Source: Bipolaris cookei
Taxonomy: Eukaryota > Ascomycota > Dothideomycetes > Pleosporales > Pleosporaceae
Length of the DNA stretch: 64,000 nucleotides
NCBI GenBank assembly: GCA_002286855.1
Contig: NRSV01000036.1
Span: forward strand, 1-64,000
Direction of reading: 5' to 3'
The first letter of the stretch is position 1; every line of letters begins with the position of its first letter. Below the pieces are notes generated by a model. The model was not told the origin of the DNA, ran no database searches, and was given only the letters and a program-made list of their open reading frames with translations. The position numbers and the translations under genes were made by a program. This document shows, in pieces, positions 46,401-56,473 of this stretch.

Positions 46401-47236
46401 CATTATCCATCCACCCAACCCACCCCTTCTTCCTTACAAATAACAATACCCTAATCCCTCAACCTAACCTGTCATCCCTGAAACCCATTTCTCCGCTCCA
46501 CACTCCCTCTATGTACCTAGCCGTCTTCCATATAGCACGTCACATACAAACAAAATGTCTACAAACGAACTGCAGTGTCCAATTTCCAGTAGTACGCGCT
46601 CGCAACTCCGCTAAGAATAAACAACTGCGGTGAGAGTAAGAGCAATATTGATTCCGTATTACCACGGGATGAATTGCAGTAGCCAGGTGGAATCACTCAA
46701 CTCAATTTGGGCTAAAGACAAAGCACCAGGAAACATTTTCTAAAGCAAACCCCCTATTGCGCCCATACTAGTTGGAGAAAAAGTGATATAATACGCCACG
46801 CCGAGTTGATGGAACCAAGTAATAGTACAATACAGCTTAGCTATTAAGATACGTAACAAGTATCTTTGTCCAGATCTTAATGCTTTTTGTGGCGATCACT
46901 TATCAATTTGGCTGGTATTATCAAGGCGAGTTTAATCTGGGTATTTTAATGCATAGAGAGGCTGCAAGTCGTACAGTATGAAACGTAAGAAGAATAAGCA
47001 GTGGGTTCGTCATCACAGCTATCAACTCATAGAAACATAGTCCAATGATCAATCCAAAGTCATATGTCATCATGATGCGTGTATTTCTTGTTTGTTTTGA
47101 ACAGTCCACGGGTATACCAGTGACATCTCGATGCTTTCTAACTAGCCTCAAGTCTCGCTACATACTAGTATACTCGACTCGGACACTAAGTTTCGTATCG
47201 TCATGACATTGCATACGGCAGTGACATGCATGGCGT
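37416..47236. other. Gene-poor 9.8-kb stretch
   Basis: The T-rich 3' flank of the preceding gene is followed by about 9.5 kb with no supported gene. Only short frames lacking motifs or splice logic occur. Features seen: a (TTC)18 microsatellite at 44248-44301, G-runs near 45.15 kb, a GGGA-rich run near 45.32 kb, and CT-rich DNA at about 46.33-46.52 kb. No transfer RNA or other RNA gene was recognised by eye. Confidence 0.5.
44248..44301 (+). repeat. (TTC)18 microsatellite
   Basis: Eighteen uninterrupted TTC triplets, GAA on the other strand, in non-coding DNA. Confidence 0.95.
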
Positions 47237-49929
47237 TTAGAAATCCTGCTCTCCGCTTCCGGCAATAATCACATTGTTGACCTGTGCCGTGTGTTAGCCC
47301 GTGTATGTTGTACATCATTGCCAATGAAAATGATGCAAAAAAACAAGTCACGAGTAGCCGTGGACAGCGACGAGAAAACCACAGATGATACAAATGGATG
47401 CCGCATTTGTCGCATGTAACAGCAAAAGACAAGCATGCATGCAAGCATTTGTGCGGCCGTGACCGTACCTTCCCCGCTTCCCCGCTTCCCCGGCATCGTG
47501 ATTGAGTCAAGGCGATAGTGCTGGGGAAACTGGGGATAGCGCGGTCACACAGACAACAGAGAACAAAGAAAGTTTGACGGGAAAAGGAAAAAAGAAGGTA
47601 TGACGAGCAAGGGAGCGATCCAGGGCATGTTACGAAACACTAAAAGTTACAATACGTACCTTGAGTACCATACGGCACAATTGTGTAGCAAGCAGCAGCT
47701 GTTGTCGCTTCGAGATAAGAGGGTCAATAACAAAATGCTCCTTCATATCTGCAGAGAACGCCACGTTAGCCAAACATTCCATATCAGGCTGACAATAAAG
47801 CCCGTGGTACTGTGAATGGAAGCGACAGCACAGCACGGGCGGCTCAGATGATTCTCATCTCCCCCACCCAGGATTGTACCATGCTAGCGCAGCACTGGAT
47901 GCGTGGGGTAATTCCATCCCACCCCACGGTGGCGTCAATTGAGTTGATGCACCACGGAACACATTCTACCAAACTGCTGGGACCATGCAGGTTGACCGAA
48001 CGGCGGTGAGGACCAAAGCGACCAAGTGTCGCTGAAACGAGAGGGATGCATTGTTCGCGACAACCACTAGAGAAGGGGCGCACTTACCATTGGAACCCGT
48101 CTGCATGCAGTCAACACCTAACCGGTAGTTCTTCTCCTTGGCCTGTCGGGACTTGATGTTGGCGAGGGTTTCGATTGGGCTCAGACCGGAGTTCTCGGCC
48201 AACGCCATGGGTACCGAGTCTAGGGCGTCAGCAAAAGCACGCATCGCGTATTGCTCCAGGCCGGGGCTCTGCAAGATGTTAGTTGCTATTCATTGCCGAT
48301 GCCGCGTGGGTGTTGCTTACCTTGACTGCCGCGTCTTCGACAGCAAGCGAACATGCTATTTCAGCCGCACCTCCGCCGTACACAATGCGGTTATCTCGCA
48401 CCAGATTGCGAACGACGCAAAGAGCATCGTGCAGTGATCGCTTAGCCTCATCGATGAGCATCTTATTGCTTCCACGGACAAAGACTGTGACGGCTCTTGT
48501 GTTTGCACATTCCTCGATGACCAGCATCTTGTCTCTTGTAGTTCCGAATGTCAGCTCGCGGACAATGCCCGCCTTTCCAAGCTTCTCCGCGCTGAGGTCC
48601 TCGAATCTTGGTACAATGCGGCCGTTGGTCGCAATGGCAATCAACTCAATCTCGGGGCCTCCTACCCACCGTACAGCGGGTAGCTGGTTTGTGAGAAGAA
48701 GGTGGTTGGCCTCGTCGTCGAAACCCCATTGACATATTACTACGTTGGCGCCGGTATTCTTGATCTGCTCAATCATCTCGGTGAACTTGCTCGATTCGTA
48801 GTTTTGCAGCTTCTTGAACTCGTCCACGCTGGTAATGTCAAGCTTGTGCTTGGTCTTTGGCTTCGGGGGCTCAAATGCGCATGTCAAGATGGCGAGTTTG
48901 GCGTCCTTGACCTCAGAAGGCATCTGTGGGTGAGAAAAGTCCTTGTCTATTATGACACCCTTGACAAGTAGTGTATCTTCCAGTGATCCACCGACTTTGC
49001 CATCGACCTTGATGAGCTCAAAGTCAACGTCTTTTCGTTCCAGATCTGCTACCGATAGCACGGCGTCTACGGCAATGTTGGCGAACTGGTCATGCGCTTT
49101 TGAGACAATCTTGCTGCCCAAACTGGTCTTTGCAACCTTGAACAGCTCTTCCGTGTTTTCCCGCGAAAAGTTGATCTCGTCGCTGACTTCGTCTAGCTTG
49201 GCCACAGCAACTTCACAAGCCTGGTCGTATCCGTCTGCTATCCGAATTGGGTGAATGCCCTTGTCAATCAAATCGGCGGCTTGTTCGAGGAGAGCTCCGG
49301 CTAATACTACGACACCTGTTGTTCCGTCACCAATCTCGTCGTCCTGGGACTTTGACAGCTCGACTAGTAGCTTCGCGACGTGGTTGGAGATTTCCATCTG
49401 GGAGAGAATCGTGGCACCGTCGTTGGTGACGGTAATGTCTCCGTCGGGGGAGATGAGAATCTTGTCCAGTCCTCGCGGTCCCTACAATTCATAAGCTGGT
49501 GTTCGGCCTGGCTCAGTTTTAACGGCTGTGGTATACCAGAGAGCTCTTGACAATGTTGGCGACCGTCTTTGCGGCTAGGATGTGGGACTTGACAGCTTCG
49601 TTTCCATGCTGTCTCTGTTTCCTGCCCTGGCTGCCCCATTGTTAGTTCCAATCTCTTTGTAGGGACCTCCAAAGTGTATAGCCGGTGGCCTACGTACTCT
49701 CGGACAATGATAAACGGCCTGCCCGCCTCATCTTTCATCACCTGCGCTGTAATCCATGGTATCAGTTGCTAGGCCTGTGGGATTGGAGGGTCGAGGAATC
49801 AGTAATGAATGGACAAGCATACCGTTGGAAAGATCGACCTCTATAATCATCCATATCAGCATACATTCATTGGTAAAGTTTGTTGAATGAGTGAAGCTTT
49901 TGGAGCCTACAGAACTTACGCATGGCCAT
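47237..49929 (-). CDS. CCT5: T-complex protein 1 subunit epsilon (CCT5)
   Basis: Epsilon subunit of the cytosolic CCT/TRiC chaperonin, which folds actin, tubulin and WD-repeat proteins with ATP. Eight exons on the minus strand (49920-49929, 49823-49840, 49698-49746, 49537-49630, 48321-49481, 48088-48268, 47660-47748, 47237-47281) give 548 residues. The start reads MAMQVDLSNAQVMKDEAGRP. Seen: SLGPRGLDKILISPDG, TNDGATILSQM, the ATPase signature DDEIGDGTTGVVVLAG, the apical domain with CAFEPPKPKTKHKLDI, GGGAAEIACS and SPGLEQYAMRAFADALDS. The C-terminus is DPLISKRQQLLLATQLCRMVLKV, then NNVIIAGS. Exons 1 and 2 are tiny (10 and 18 nt), while the introns before exons 7 and 8 are 339 and 378 nt, far longer than others in the window. 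It is divergent from the HP1 gene. Confidence 0.95.
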
Positions 49930-50310
49930 GGTGAAACAACTACCGGCTCAAAAAGCCCTTTTCCGTGTTCTTGAAGAAATTAAGTGTGTATCAGTATACA
50001 CAACAAAAGATTCCCAGGGGTGTATAGCAGTGAGGGATGGTGGGGTCCGTCCAAACAGCTCGCATGTCTGTCTTGAAATTTCCCCGGCGAGGGCTTGGCA
50101 TGGGCGCGCACGGCCTCCCGTCGCGAACATACGCGCCTCTAGTCCCGGTAGCCGTGTTCAACACTTTGCGCATTGCCTGGCTAATTGCTGCCACAACGCC
50201 TGCCCGCAACTGCCCGTATACGCTCACCCTCCCCCAGACTGCCCTGAGCCCTGCGGAGCTATTCGCATCTCTGAATGGCCAACCACCATTTATAGCGAAC
50301 CCAGTTCACC
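49930..50310. promoter_or_regulatory. Shared 381-bp promoter of CCT5 and HP1
   Basis: This stretch lies between two start codons on opposite strands. A long frame runs through it, but it overlaps both first exons and has no conserved content. No motif stands out. Confidence 0.6.
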
Positions 50311-51302
50311 ATGCCGCGTGAGTTACGCCCGCCCGTCTGCTCTTCTACAACCCTCCTACCCATGCAGTTCAGTAGCTTATTCATGCCCAGCTGCGCTCAG
50401 CGACAACGAGACCTCTGGTGCCGAAAATGTACCCGCAAAGGCAAAGGCAAAGCAACCACTAGCCAAAAAAGACCCAATCGATGACGATGACGACAACGAC
50501 GACGACGATGACCAAGACAATGAAATTGGAGAGGACGAGTACGCGCATGCCAGTGTGCCATCACATTGACTTGCGCTGATAGTGTGATAGATATTTTGTC
50601 GAGGCAATCTACGGTCATCGCTTCCATAAGGTGCGTACCAGCGCCCATTCCAGATGCGCAGCGTTAATAGTGATAGGGTGTGCTCCAATTTGACGTCAAG
50701 TGGGAGGGATATGATGACCCTAAAGACCGGACGTGGGAGCCTGAAGACAACATGTATGCTGTATACACCTACTCCGACCGCATCAAAGCTGATAATTTCA
50801 GGGAGGGAGCTGTTGACGTCTTGAATGAATACTTCTCCAGTATTGGCGGTCGGCCAGAACCAAAGGGTCGGAAACGGAAGGGACGGCCGTCTGTCTCGGG
50901 CGCCAAAACCAGATCAGAGACCCCAACAATAAGCTCTAAGCGCGCGAAAGCAGAAAAGGCGCTTAAGGTGGAGAAAGCATGGAGCCCGCCACCAGGTTCG
51001 TGGGAACATGATGTCAGTTATGTCGATACAGTCGAGGAAATACGCGATCCCAAGACGGGCGACCTGGCCAGGTTCGCATACCTTGTGTGGAACAATCAGC
51101 AAAAGACGCAGCATCCCCTTAAGCACATCTACCAAAAATGTCCTCAAAAGGTTTTTTTTTCTGCAATTACTTGTCGTGACTTGTAACTGACACCCCACAG
51201 ATGCTACAATACTACGAAAGCCACCTCGTCTTCACACATACCAGCGATGAGCCTCTAAATGGTGACAATGATACCACAGATGCCATGGAGACAAGCTACT
51301 AA
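50311..51302 (+). CDS. Heterochromatin protein 1 (chromodomain plus chromo shadow domain)
   Basis: Binds histone H3 methylated at Lys9 and compacts heterochromatin. Six exons (50311-50317, 50391-50538, 50591-50630, 50677-50753, 50802-51150, 51201-51302) total 723 nt, 240 residues. Seen: MPPALSDNETSG, a Lys-rich then Asp-rich acidic run, and the chromodomain EDEYFVEAIYGHRF..GVLQFDVKWEGYDDP..RTWEPEDNMEGAVDVLNEYF, with aromatic cage residues Y/F, W and Y in place. A basic hinge follows (KGRKRKGRPS), then the shadow domain WEHDVSYVDTVEEIRD..LARFAYLVW, ending LQYYESHLVF. The intron at 50754-50801 is 48 nt and in frame. I removed it because the join gives DNMEGAVDVLNEYF, the normal length. Exon 1 has only 7 coding nt. 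It is the likely reader of any repeat silencing in this genome. Confidence 0.93.
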
Positions 51303-52692
51303 CTCGCATTCAGACGAATAGAATACGCAGCCGAGTAGCGTGCTCTCTCTGAGCTGCTATCCTTCGCCGTCCGTTAGCCTTGCCCGGAAGATGCCTCTCG
51401 AGCACATGCTTCCAAAACCCAATTTTTAAACTGTGGCTGTTGCCCAGCCTGATCAAGAGATTAAGTCTCCCACCGTATCTCCAACTACTCCCGGCCCGTC
51501 TTTTGTCCTCGGCTCATATTTCCTCCCTATCAACTATTCATCTCTTGCTTCTAAATCAGCACACAAGTAAGGTTTTAGGAGGGGATCTTAGATTCTATCT
51601 GGGGAATATCGAGGTGGTACGGTGCGTGTTGAGCAGGTCGTTATATGGCATTTTCTTTGAATCAGGGCAGACAAGAAAAAGCTTCTCTTGTGTGTATGTG
51701 AATCTGGGAACGTCGCATTCTGGATGTTTCCCTTTTGATGGGTTCAGGATCTTTTTTTTCTGTACTTTTAGTTCCATTAGTACCGATAATGGGATTGTTG
51801 GAATCAATTAGGACTCATTCGAGTCCTATTGATACGCGACACTGATTGGTTGACACGAGCAGTGGCAGGGACGTCGTCCCTGCTACTTACCGGTTCGTGT
51901 GCCTGCGGCCATGTGCGCAGGCGCTTTAAGTACTGGATACGATAGCAGATATAGGCAATCAATCCGCTTCCTCATAGTATTGCAGCTGCAAGTTGATTCA
52001 CCCTGTGATACCTTTATTAGGCCAACAAGGATTTTCAAAATGCGGTCTATGCATATTTTGCACAATCTCTAATCTCACCCTGCACTAAGAGCGATTAGAA
52101 CTATAAATCTATTCATAGACGAAATCGCTCAACATAATTAAACCTTTACAGAGACAGAACCTACTATCATGACTCATCATGCGAAGGCAGAACAAAGCAC
52201 ATCAAATCTCATCATTCCCGTTTTCGCTCATACAAAATCTCCGCTTAACATGTCAAAAATATTCATTTCATCTCAACTCTCTCATCACATCCATACAAAA
52301 TCGTTACGTTACGGGTATATCCCCTCTGAGGCATTTCCAACTTCAACCTCTTTCCCTTCCTCAATCTCATTATCCTCTCCATTCGAGTCCAAAAGCAAGA
52401 AAACTCCAATCGCATATCGCGTACCCAACCCAAAAAACGCCCAAGTCCATGCTAGAATGCAAGATGTATACAGAATATCATCCCCTTCACATCCCTTCAT
52501 CCCTTGTATAAACTATCTTTCGTTGTTATTTTTGCTCGTAAAAACCGTAATTGCACCGCATCCAGTCCCGTGTCGCATCGCGCGTATACCTCTACCCCGA
52601 CGCATACGGGGGCCCGTACACAAAAGTCGCTTGGGCAGAGAAAGAAAAGACCCCCTTTGCAAGGTCGAAAATCCTGAAGGATGTAGAAAGGT
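51303..52692. other. Intergenic, 1.4 kb
   Basis: 3' flank of the HP1 gene, then AT-rich DNA with no supported frame. A small GC-rich hairpin (GCCTGCG..CGCAGGC, about 51900-51924) is present; its meaning is unknown. Confidence 0.55.
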
Positions 52693-52839
52693 TTATACAT
52701 TCTCAGTCATATCCGAAACCGACGACGCTGTGCCACCAACCGCCATGCGCGTCTGCAGATAGTAGATGCCATATGCGATAGCGGCGATGAGGATGAAGAG
52801 GATGAGGATGATGAGGAAGATAACAACGTTGCGCTGCAT
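52693..52839 (-). CDS. 48-residue single-pass membrane microprotein
   Basis: A 147-nt frame from ATG 52839 to TAA 52693-52695. It encodes MQRN, then an unbroken hydrophobic run (VVIFLIILILFILIAAIAYG), IYYLQTR, and a short polar tail rich in Ser/Thr ending DMTENV. The start context (CCAAAATGC) is good for fungi. The pattern of four polar residues, one transmembrane helix and a positively charged Arg just after YYLQ suggests a tail-exposed membrane peptide, but orientation and organelle are not determined. I do not recognise a named family. Its size means it may be missing from automatic annotations. Chance hydrophobic frames do occur, so it needs conservation support. Confidence 0.5.
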   Translation of the reverse strand: MQRNVVIFLIILILFILIAAIAYGIYYLQTRMAVGGTASSVSDMTENV

Positions 52840-54030
52840 TTTGGCTTCGGGTATTCACTCCTTCGCTTTCGTTGTCTCGTGTAGTCGGTGTTTGAAACGA
52901 ACGGGGGCGGTGTAACGTAAATACAACTACTGCATATTAGCCAAACGCTCTCGAGAAAGATACCAGTAACAAAAGTAAACAAAAAAAGAGATATGCGCAC
53001 TGCTTGTTTCTTTTATCGCGCGCGATAATCCGATTCCGCCAAACTGCTACTGTAAAGAAGGATTGGCTTCCTCTTTGTCGTGATAGCCAGCAAGTATGCA
53101 AAGCGGGGTCCCGAGCACAGTCGTAGTCTGACGTATATCCAAGGTTAGGTAACCGTAGTAAGGAGTTAAACCTTGAGATGATGAATTACCACTTGCAGCA
53201 ACGAAGGCGTATATGCGAATAGGGCGGATGAGACGAGTTGAGAATAAAAAATGTCAGGATACAAATGTTATTTTATTCAGGAACACCGCAGAAATGCGGT
53301 CTGGCAGCTAGTTTTGTACAAGACGTGGCTGGGCCGGGGGGGGTGCGTGCGTGCATACCCCGAGGGTGGTTGGGGGTCGGCGCGGCCATGGCTCGTGGAG
53401 GGGCTGGGAACAACTTGCGTGGCTGGCGTTTGCCCACCGCCCCTCGGGGAGTGGAATTCAGCGAGGCTGGATTCGAAACTTGGTGGAATTAAAAGGGGGG
53501 ATTGTGGGATTTTGGGGGGCGGTGGGTGACGTGCTGGAAGCAAGACGTGGCACTCGATTTTTCTTGGAGGCGGTAGTCAGGAACGAGGCGGGCGCGTGGG
53601 TGTGGGGTGCGGGAGTGATGCGCAGTCATGTGTATTGGACTTGGCGCGTTGGATGTCAGGTACATGTTTTCTTTGAGTACTAACATCAGACACTTTGACG
53701 TACAGATTATTAGTCTTCGTGATCCACCAGGATCCAATGCATCCACAAGCAATTCTTATTAAACGAGGATATCATTTCATAATAACTTTCTCATCACTAT
53801 GCTCAAAACCCAACAAATTGCAACAAGAGGGTATACATACAACCACTTGCACCATTCTATCCATCACTCAGTCCATCACTCCACCATATTACATATAAAT
53901 AACAGCCATCTTCACATCCCCAATCCCCAATCCCCCAAGGCAAACACCACCAACTCCATCATTTTCACAGCCATAATATCCACCTTAACCACAATCCAAA
54001 AATCCCCCAAAATAAAATAAAAACCCAAGC
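52840..54030. other. Intergenic, 1.2 kb
   Basis: Upstream flank of the microprotein and downstream flank of the glycosyltransferase-like gene. A G-rich block (about 53330-53540) and an A/C-rich block (about 53800-54020) are present. No supported gene. Confidence 0.55.
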
Positions 54031-55917
54031 CTACTGATAAAACCTCCACTCTACCTTCTTACATTCCCACTCTCTCTTCACATTCTCTATCCTATCCGTC
54101 ATCCACCCGCTCGTCCACTGTCCATCCCCAACCGACCCACCCAATCGAATCACCTTGCTAAGATGACACTCTCCGTCCCCATGATTGGAGTACCGCCATT
54201 GCAGACAGTTCTCGATTTGTTCGCACGTCTTCTGACACATCTCGGGGCTATCTGCGGCATTGGGATGTTTACCAGCCAGCTTGTCCCAGTTGGGAGGTTC
54301 CTTCTTGTTGTCTTCTTTCTTCTTGTCGTCTCGTTTTTGCGGGTGGGTAGTATGTGTGCCGGCGGTTTGGAGGATGTCATCTTTGTGGTCTTTCATTAGG
54401 TTTTCATCTACTTCTTTGTCTTTTTCTGGATGCTCTGGTTTCGGGACGCCTGGCAGGTCGGGTTCACGGTCGAGTTCACGGTCAGGTTGGCGTTCGGATT
54501 CTTTCAGTGCTTCCTGCTTCTTTCTCTCTTCTTCCTCTTGATTTTGCTGGGCTTTTCGGGCTTCGTCTTTGATTTGCTGTTGTCTCCCTTCCGGCGCAAC
54601 AATTTTCACATCATGGCTCATGTTGTCCCAGCCTTCCTTGCGTGCTTCAACGTGCGGCGCGACGTGGTCTTGGTATGCGTCGCGAAACAGATAGGGTGTT
54701 TTCCAGCCCTTTGTGCTGGTCCACTTCTTCTCGATTTCCCATTGCCGAGTGAGCTGGTCGCTGCTGATTCTGTGCCATGAGACGGCTGGTGCGCACCAGT
54801 GTCTCTTGGTGTAGTCGAGGCTGTAGGGTTGCTCGGCTTGGAGAAGAGGCCAGGACGAGTACAGTTCGACGTGTGCATCTGCCATGGCCCTTGCCAACAT
54901 CAAGTCTCCGCAGCATTCATTGTCAACAGCCGGCTCCCACCTGCGAGTGTACAGCTCGTCGTAAGACTTTGCAAATCTCCGTAGGGCACCTTGAGACAAT
55001 AGAATGCCTGGTCCGCGCTGGACCGATTGCGTCCCAGAAATGTAAGCAGGGGCTCCGCTATAGTAAGGTATCCGATAGTCCAGTCTGGCGATCCACTGCA
55101 ACAAATTGGTCCAGCTCAGGGCCGTCTCTTCTTCGATGAAGACAAGGAACCTGGCGCTGGGGTTCATGTGATACGCTTGGTACACCATTGGCAGCATCTT
55201 CCATTTATCCAATTCATCGAGCTTCGCCGCATCCGGCTTGTGTTGGGCGTCCGCGCGCATGATTCGGTATTCGTGGAATTCGTCGTGCGAAAACTTGATG
55301 TCGTGGCTGACGGCCTTGAGCGCATCGTGTACTTTGTGGCCCTCGAAGTCGCCCTCGTGGTCGCTGAAGATGGCAAAAGTAGGCACGCAAGAAATGATTG
55401 TACGGAGGTGCGCGTTCAACTTTTCAATACTAGCCTTGGATGTCTTCAGCACCACCATGACATCTTGTGCCATTGCAAGGTTCTGACAGTGTCCTTCGAC
55501 GGTTTGTGTTGAGGGAGGGGCAACGGCAGCCGGAGTAGATTCGTTGTCCAAGTTGTCTGCAGCGGCGCTCTTGTGGGCGGCAATCGTATGGGTGAGAAGC
55601 GTAGAGGGTGTAGTCATGCCGTTCTTCTCATCCTCCCATCTCCCACCGTCTTCTTCAAATTCGGCCACGCCCGTCGTGCTAGGGGAAGGGGCAGTCGCAT
55701 GACCCTTTTCGCCCTGTTTGTCGTGAACATTCGCAGGTGTCTCGATGGCGGGTGGCGGAATTATCGGGTCGGTATGGACATTCTTGTGTTCATAGTGATC
55801 TATAACAGGCACTTCTGGTTGAGCGTTTTGAGTAGGAAGCCCGAATGACCAGAAGAAGGTTATGAGCGAGAAGGCAATTACGACGATGGCGAGCCGGGAG
55901 GGAGTGACGGTCGGCAT
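54031..55917 (-). CDS. GT31-like type II membrane protein with C-terminal PAN-like domain
   Basis: Single exon, 628 residues. Layout: a short cytosolic tail and signal anchor at about 8-24 (IVVIAFSLITFFWSFGL), a low-complexity stem to about 145, and a glycosyltransferase-like domain at about 148-430. That domain has DVMVVLKTS, ISCVPTFAIFSD, MVYQAYHMNPSARFLVFIEEETALSW, QRGPGILLSQGALRRF and DNECCGDLMLA. A Glu/Lys/Gln-rich region follows (about 440-545), then a Cys-bearing PAN/apple-like segment (CQKTCEQIENCLQWRY..GECHLSK). Fungal relatives are annotated as family 31 glycosyltransferases, acting in the Golgi on glycoproteins. At the usual acidic metal-binding position this copy reads EEET rather than a clear DXD, so activity is not assured. 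The sugar donor and acceptor are unknown. Confidence 0.75.
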   Translation of the reverse strand: MPTVTPSRLAIVVIAFSLITFFWSFGLPTQNAQPEVPVIDHYEHKNVHTDPIIPPPAIETPANVHDKQGEKGHATAPSPSTTGVAEFEEDGGRWEDEKNGMTTPSTLLTHTIAAHKSAAADNLDNESTPAAVAPPSTQTVEGHCQNLAMAQDVMVVLKTSKASIEKLNAHLRTIISCVPTFAIFSDHEGDFEGHKVHDALKAVSHDIKFSHDEFHEYRIMRADAQHKPDAAKLDELDKWKMLPMVYQAYHMNPSARFLVFIEEETALSWTNLLQWIARLDYRIPYYSGAPAYISGTQSVQRGPGILLSQGALRRFAKSYDELYTRRWEPAVDNECCGDLMLARAMADAHVELYSSWPLLQAEQPYSLDYTKRHWCAPAVSWHRISSDQLTRQWEIEKKWTSTKGWKTPYLFRDAYQDHVAPHVEARKEGWDNMSHDVKIVAPEGRQQQIKDEARKAQQNQEEEERKKQEALKESERQPDRELDREPDLPGVPKPEHPEKDKEVDENLMKDHKDDILQTAGTHTTHPQKRDDKKKEDNKKEPPNWDKLAGKHPNAADSPEMCQKTCEQIENCLQWRYSNHGDGECHLSKVIRLGGSVGDGQWTSGWMTDRIENVKREWECKKVEWRFYQ

Positions 55918-56473
55918 GGCGAGGATAAAGGCTCAATGACCGGGCTTGGAGTGGTTGGTTTTACAGAGAAACAATTTCAATACATCCGACTACTGTTGTC
56001 GCCTCAGGGTGCAGACAGGGGCATTCTGGCGGTTGTGGTCGCAGAAGTCGCATGCCCCTCTGAGCAGTGGGTGCTGGGAAGGGTGCATGAGGCGGTGCCT
56101 GGTAGGCCGCTCGCCCCCTTGGCTGTGGCGCTCGGTCGCGATAGTGCGCCTATGCCGTGTCCGCCCAAAAAGGCCCGGCTTTCGTATGCTGTCAGAAAAC
56201 ACTTGGCCCTAGTGGCTTCGTCTTGCTTATGTCGAGCGTGCATAAGAAAAAGCAAATCCCACTCGTGCACCGCGCGGATTCCAGGGGCACAGCATACATA
56301 CTAGTTACGGTTGGGCTTCGACACATCATCTCCCTCTCTACTGACAATTATGTACAGCCATCTTACCCTTTCACCATGATCAGCAGTCACTGCTAGCATA
56401 ATCATCACTGTCAATGTCAGCCTCTGCTTGTTGAAAAAACTGTAATCACATCACTATGTAATCACCTAGCCCC
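55918..56473. other. Intergenic between two minus-strand genes
   Basis: The 556 bp hold the promoter of the GT31-like gene and the 3' flank of the next gene. No motif was recognised. Confidence 0.55.

Noticed and set aside
47282..48087. Box C/D snoRNA inside the long CCT5 introns
   Set aside because: TGATG-like words occur, but I found no properly paired C and D boxes with a terminal stem.
49922..50569. 215-codon plus-strand frame over the CCT5/HP1 promoter
   Set aside because: It overlaps the CCT5 start antisense and uses the HP1 acidic exon without its splice sites. The HP1 model explains the conserved part.
53238..53683. Overlapping open frames in a G-rich block
   Set aside because: The frames exist because GC-rich DNA has few stops; composition and lack of motifs argue against coding.
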